Shown piece by piece: positions 9,301-12,300 of a stretch of DNA of 12,916 nucleotides. Below the pieces are notes generated by a model. It saw nothing but the letters and a program-made list of their open reading frames with translations. It was not told the DNA's origin and did no database searches. Origin of the DNA: Baffinella frigidus (taxonomy: Eukaryota > Cryptophyceae > Cryptomonadales > Baffinellaceae); NCBI GenBank assembly GCA_026770585.1, contig MU646597.1, positions 200,407 to 213,322 on the forward strand. The letters are read 5' to 3'. Both the position numbers and the translations under genes were made by a program. Position 1 is the first letter of the stretch. Every line of letters begins with the position of its first letter.

Positions 9301-12300
9301 CGGGTTGGGAATTTGTTGAGGGTCGGGGTTCGGGTTTTGGAGCGCGTCTGCTGCATTCTCGGCCGCGTCTGCACTCGAGGAGAGTTTTGCACGGACGTCC
9401 CCGCGCCTGGAATCCCTCTGGTGGGGAAGCGCGTGGAGGGTTACGCCTCGGGGGTTGGGGACTGACTGGCAAACGTGTTTCGGGCTACGAATTTCGGGGT
9501 GCGGGGTCAGGTTTTAGGGTTGTAAGTTTTAGGGTTCAGGGTTTAGGTTGAGGGTTTCGGGTTTCTGGTTTCGGGGTTAAGATTTCGGGTTTCGGGTTTC
9601 GGGTTTCGGGGTTCGCGTCCGCCTGGGGGGCAGGTGGGGGTTAGGGTTTCAGGTTTCGGGTTTCGTGTTTCGGGTCGCCTGACCGAGGCATGCCTCGGTC
9701 AGGCGTCGCTCCACGTGCTGGCAATTGGGGGTGGTTTGGGAGTTGTGAGGGTTTCGGGTTCCAGGGTTCGGGTTTCGGGGTTTCGGGGGTGCCTCAGTAA
9801 AGCGGCGTTCCACGTGCTGGCAATTGGGCGCTATGGTTTTGGGGTTCAGGTTTCAGGTTTCGGGTTTCGGGTTTCGGGTTCCCGGTTCCAGGTTTCAGGG
9901 TGCTGGGCCCGGGCGTGCCTCAGTACATCGGCGTTCCACGTGCTGGCAATTGGGCGCTACGATTTTGGGGTTCAGGTTTCGGGTTTCGGGTTTCGGGTTT
10001 CGGGTTTCGGGGTCCGGGCGTGCCTCAGTAAAGCGACGTTCGGCGTCCTCTTTCTGGCGGTTGAGCTGAAGCTTCGCCTCGAGCGTTGCCTTCTCCGCGC
10101 TCAGCCTGATGTTTAGGGTTTGGGGTTTAGGGCTACTTTAACCCTGCCCAGTTTCAAATTTCGGACCGGCTTCTCCGCGCTCAGCCTGAAGGGTTTAGGG
10201 TCGAGGGTTCAGGGTTTCGGGCCACTTCAACCCCGGTTTAGGGTTTAGGGCCACTTCAACCCAGTTTCGGCACCACGTGGCAGTTCAGTAAAGCGACGTG
10301 CTTTCTGAGAACAGTCGGTGAGGCAGAGCGCGAATCAGTCAACTGCCGCACGCGTGGACGGACCTGTCCTCCTCCCCCGCGTCGAACAGCTTGTCGGTCG
10401 CCGACCGGGACGCGCGGCCGACTATTCGCAAGTTGACATGCTAGGGCTGCGGTACAAATCCCGTCAACTTTGGAGCGGGAAACCACACGAGGCTATCTAT
10501 GCGAACAAATTCCTAAGTCAATTATTGGATTATTGCCCAGGAAACACGCCACAAGTCAGCAATGAAAATTACTACACCCGTTTACAATAGACGTTTTTTC
10601 TGTTCGCATGGGTGGCCTCGTGTGGAGGAGCCAGGGCAGACCAAATTGGTGAGCCCAAATAGACCAAACTGGTGAGCCCGAATAAACTGAGAAAGAGCGA
10701 GGACCTGTCCTCCTCTCCCGCGTCGAACAGCTTGTCGGTAGCCGCCTTCAAGTCAGCCACGTCCAGCTTGATCTTCTGGATCGCGTCGTCCTGCCAAACG
10801 TCGACGATTTGGTCAATGCCAACATTCCACACAGCGGACTTCGAAGACATTCCTGAATAACCCCTACGCGACAAGACCTATGACCCTACGGTAGGCAACC
10901 CGTAGGGACATAAGGGGGGTTCCTACGGACAAGGTCACGGAAAGGTGGCCCGATTTGGGCCGAAAATCCCTTCGTAGCCCGCTGTGTGGCGACGATGCAG
11001 CGATTTGCAAAATTTGGCGAAGTACCACGCACAGTCAACGTCTGCCGTTTCCCCTTTCCCGTAGCCAACAGATGCGAACACCGCTCTACACAACACGCAG
11101 TACCAAACAGACACCATCATGCAATTCAGATGCATATCCTCCCGGTTGCCCGTCATATCCTCCCGAATGCACATTCGTCATCTCCTCCCGGATGCATACC
11201 CTCCCGGTTGCCCAACCGGCAATCCTATCCAGCGTCTGCATGGCATGACAACGCATCTGCGAGGCCAACAGATGTCGGCCATCTGTCGGCCATCATCTGT
11301 TGGCCTCACAGGTGCGTTGTCATGCCTCCCACGTTGCTCCCACGCGTGTCATGCTTCCCACGTTACTCCCACGAGCGTTGGCACCAACGCTCCACACCAC
11401 GCCGCGTACCGACCAGACGCCACCGTGCACATCGGATGCATATTCGAGTGGGTCAAAAGGGCTACCCACTCCACCCACTCCAAAAGGAGTCAAAAGGAGG
11501 ACCACCCACTCGAGTGGGTGACCCACGCAAAAGGACCACCCACGCGAATATGCATCTGATGTGCACGATGGACGGTCCTCTTTCGCGAACACGCACCTGC
11601 GAGGTGTCGCGCGAATCCTGCGCCGCGCTCGCCCACGCTCGTTACGGAAGCTTCTAGCTCTGGATGGCTTTTCTGGGACCTGAAGCGGATCAAATCCCCT
11701 TTCGAGGCCTGAACAAAATTCAAAGTCTGAAAAGGGGGTGAGCGTAGAGGGGATTTGGTCCGCTTCAGGTCCCAAAAAGCCATCCAGAGCTGGAAGTTTC
11801 CGAAACTAACGCACCTGAGAGGTGTCGCGCGAGTCCTGCGCCGCGCTCGCCCCGCCCCCCCCGCCCCCCCCGCCCCTCTCCACCATCTCGCGCAGCGCCG
11901 CGACCTGCGCCCCGCCCGTGTGTGTTACTCTCTCGAGAGCCGTAAGTCGAGTGCACTGCGAATCCGGGGATTTTTCAAAAGTCAACCCCCCCACAAATCT
12001 GTCAGCTTTAGAAACGAGGTACCCGGAATGGGTAGTTGAAAATCACCGCGTCCGTGTGTGTTAGAGCAGGTCTCTCATCCGTTGACACGATTTCGCATCG
12101 GAGCATCGAACAAAATCAGTCAAATTGCGAAGTGATTTTCATTGCGTAAAAATAAATAATTGGTTGCAATGAAAATTACTACATAAGTTGACTGATTTTG
12201 TTCGATGCTAATTTGCTTTTCGAGGTCCGAATCGTGTCAACTAATCAGAGTACACCAAAACCATATTCATTGTGAACACTCGGCGGGATTAAATCGCATT

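Larger units (their letters stand above)
8957..10023 (-). other. Intron between exons 4 and 5: splice-edge arrays
   Basis: The right half holds three donor-edge copies of exon 4 and the left half three acceptor-edge copies of exon 5, separated by TTTCGGG/TTTAGGG heptamer tracts (about 9490-9670, 9745-9790, 9840-9900 and 9965-10015). Confidence 0.75.
10106..10704 (-). other. Intron between exons 3 and 4
   Basis: It contains telomere-like segments with repeated GGGCCACTTCAACCC-type units (about 10110-10265), an exon 4 acceptor fragment, a donor-edge copy of exon 3 (10364-10412), a 57-bp intron element (10420-10477), a 143-bp foldback element, and a direct repeat AGACCAAA(T/C)TGGTGAGCCC (10637-10680). 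Confidence 0.65.
10839..11814 (-). other. Intron between exons 2 and 3: foldback cluster
   Basis: It holds a CCTACGG-family fragment (10862-10925), a region of CCTCCCGG(T/A)TGC-type repeats (11138-11215), three foldback elements, and a donor-edge copy of exon 2. The segments around 11070-11140 and 11380-11450 are related copies (CAGACACCATC.../CAGACGCCACC...). An open stretch at about 10950-11060 has unrelated base composition and I do not call it. Confidence 0.6.

Noticed and set aside
8856-10116. Long plus-strand open frames rich in Gly, Phe, Arg, Val and Ser (also near 1932-2153 and 7327-7539)
   Set aside because: They are translations of TTTCGGG/TTTAGGG heptamers, which stay open because 7-base units rarely contain stops. 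The coding-like exons in the same place are on the minus strand.
10848-10850. ATG as the start codon of the gene
   Set aside because: Exons 1 and 2 upstream have the same coiled-coil character and fit in phase through the 10838 acceptor, so this ATG is more likely inside the intron; kept as an alternative only.
10935-11068. Additional exon between exons 2 and 3
   Set aside because: An open minus-strand stretch exists, but its base composition and peptide do not resemble the other exons and no consistent pair of splice sites was found.
10986-11657. 223-codon plus-strand open frame
   Set aside because: It crosses several foldback elements and a repeat cluster, has unremarkable composition with many His/Pro/Arg/Ser, and lies antisense to the exon 2 donor copy.
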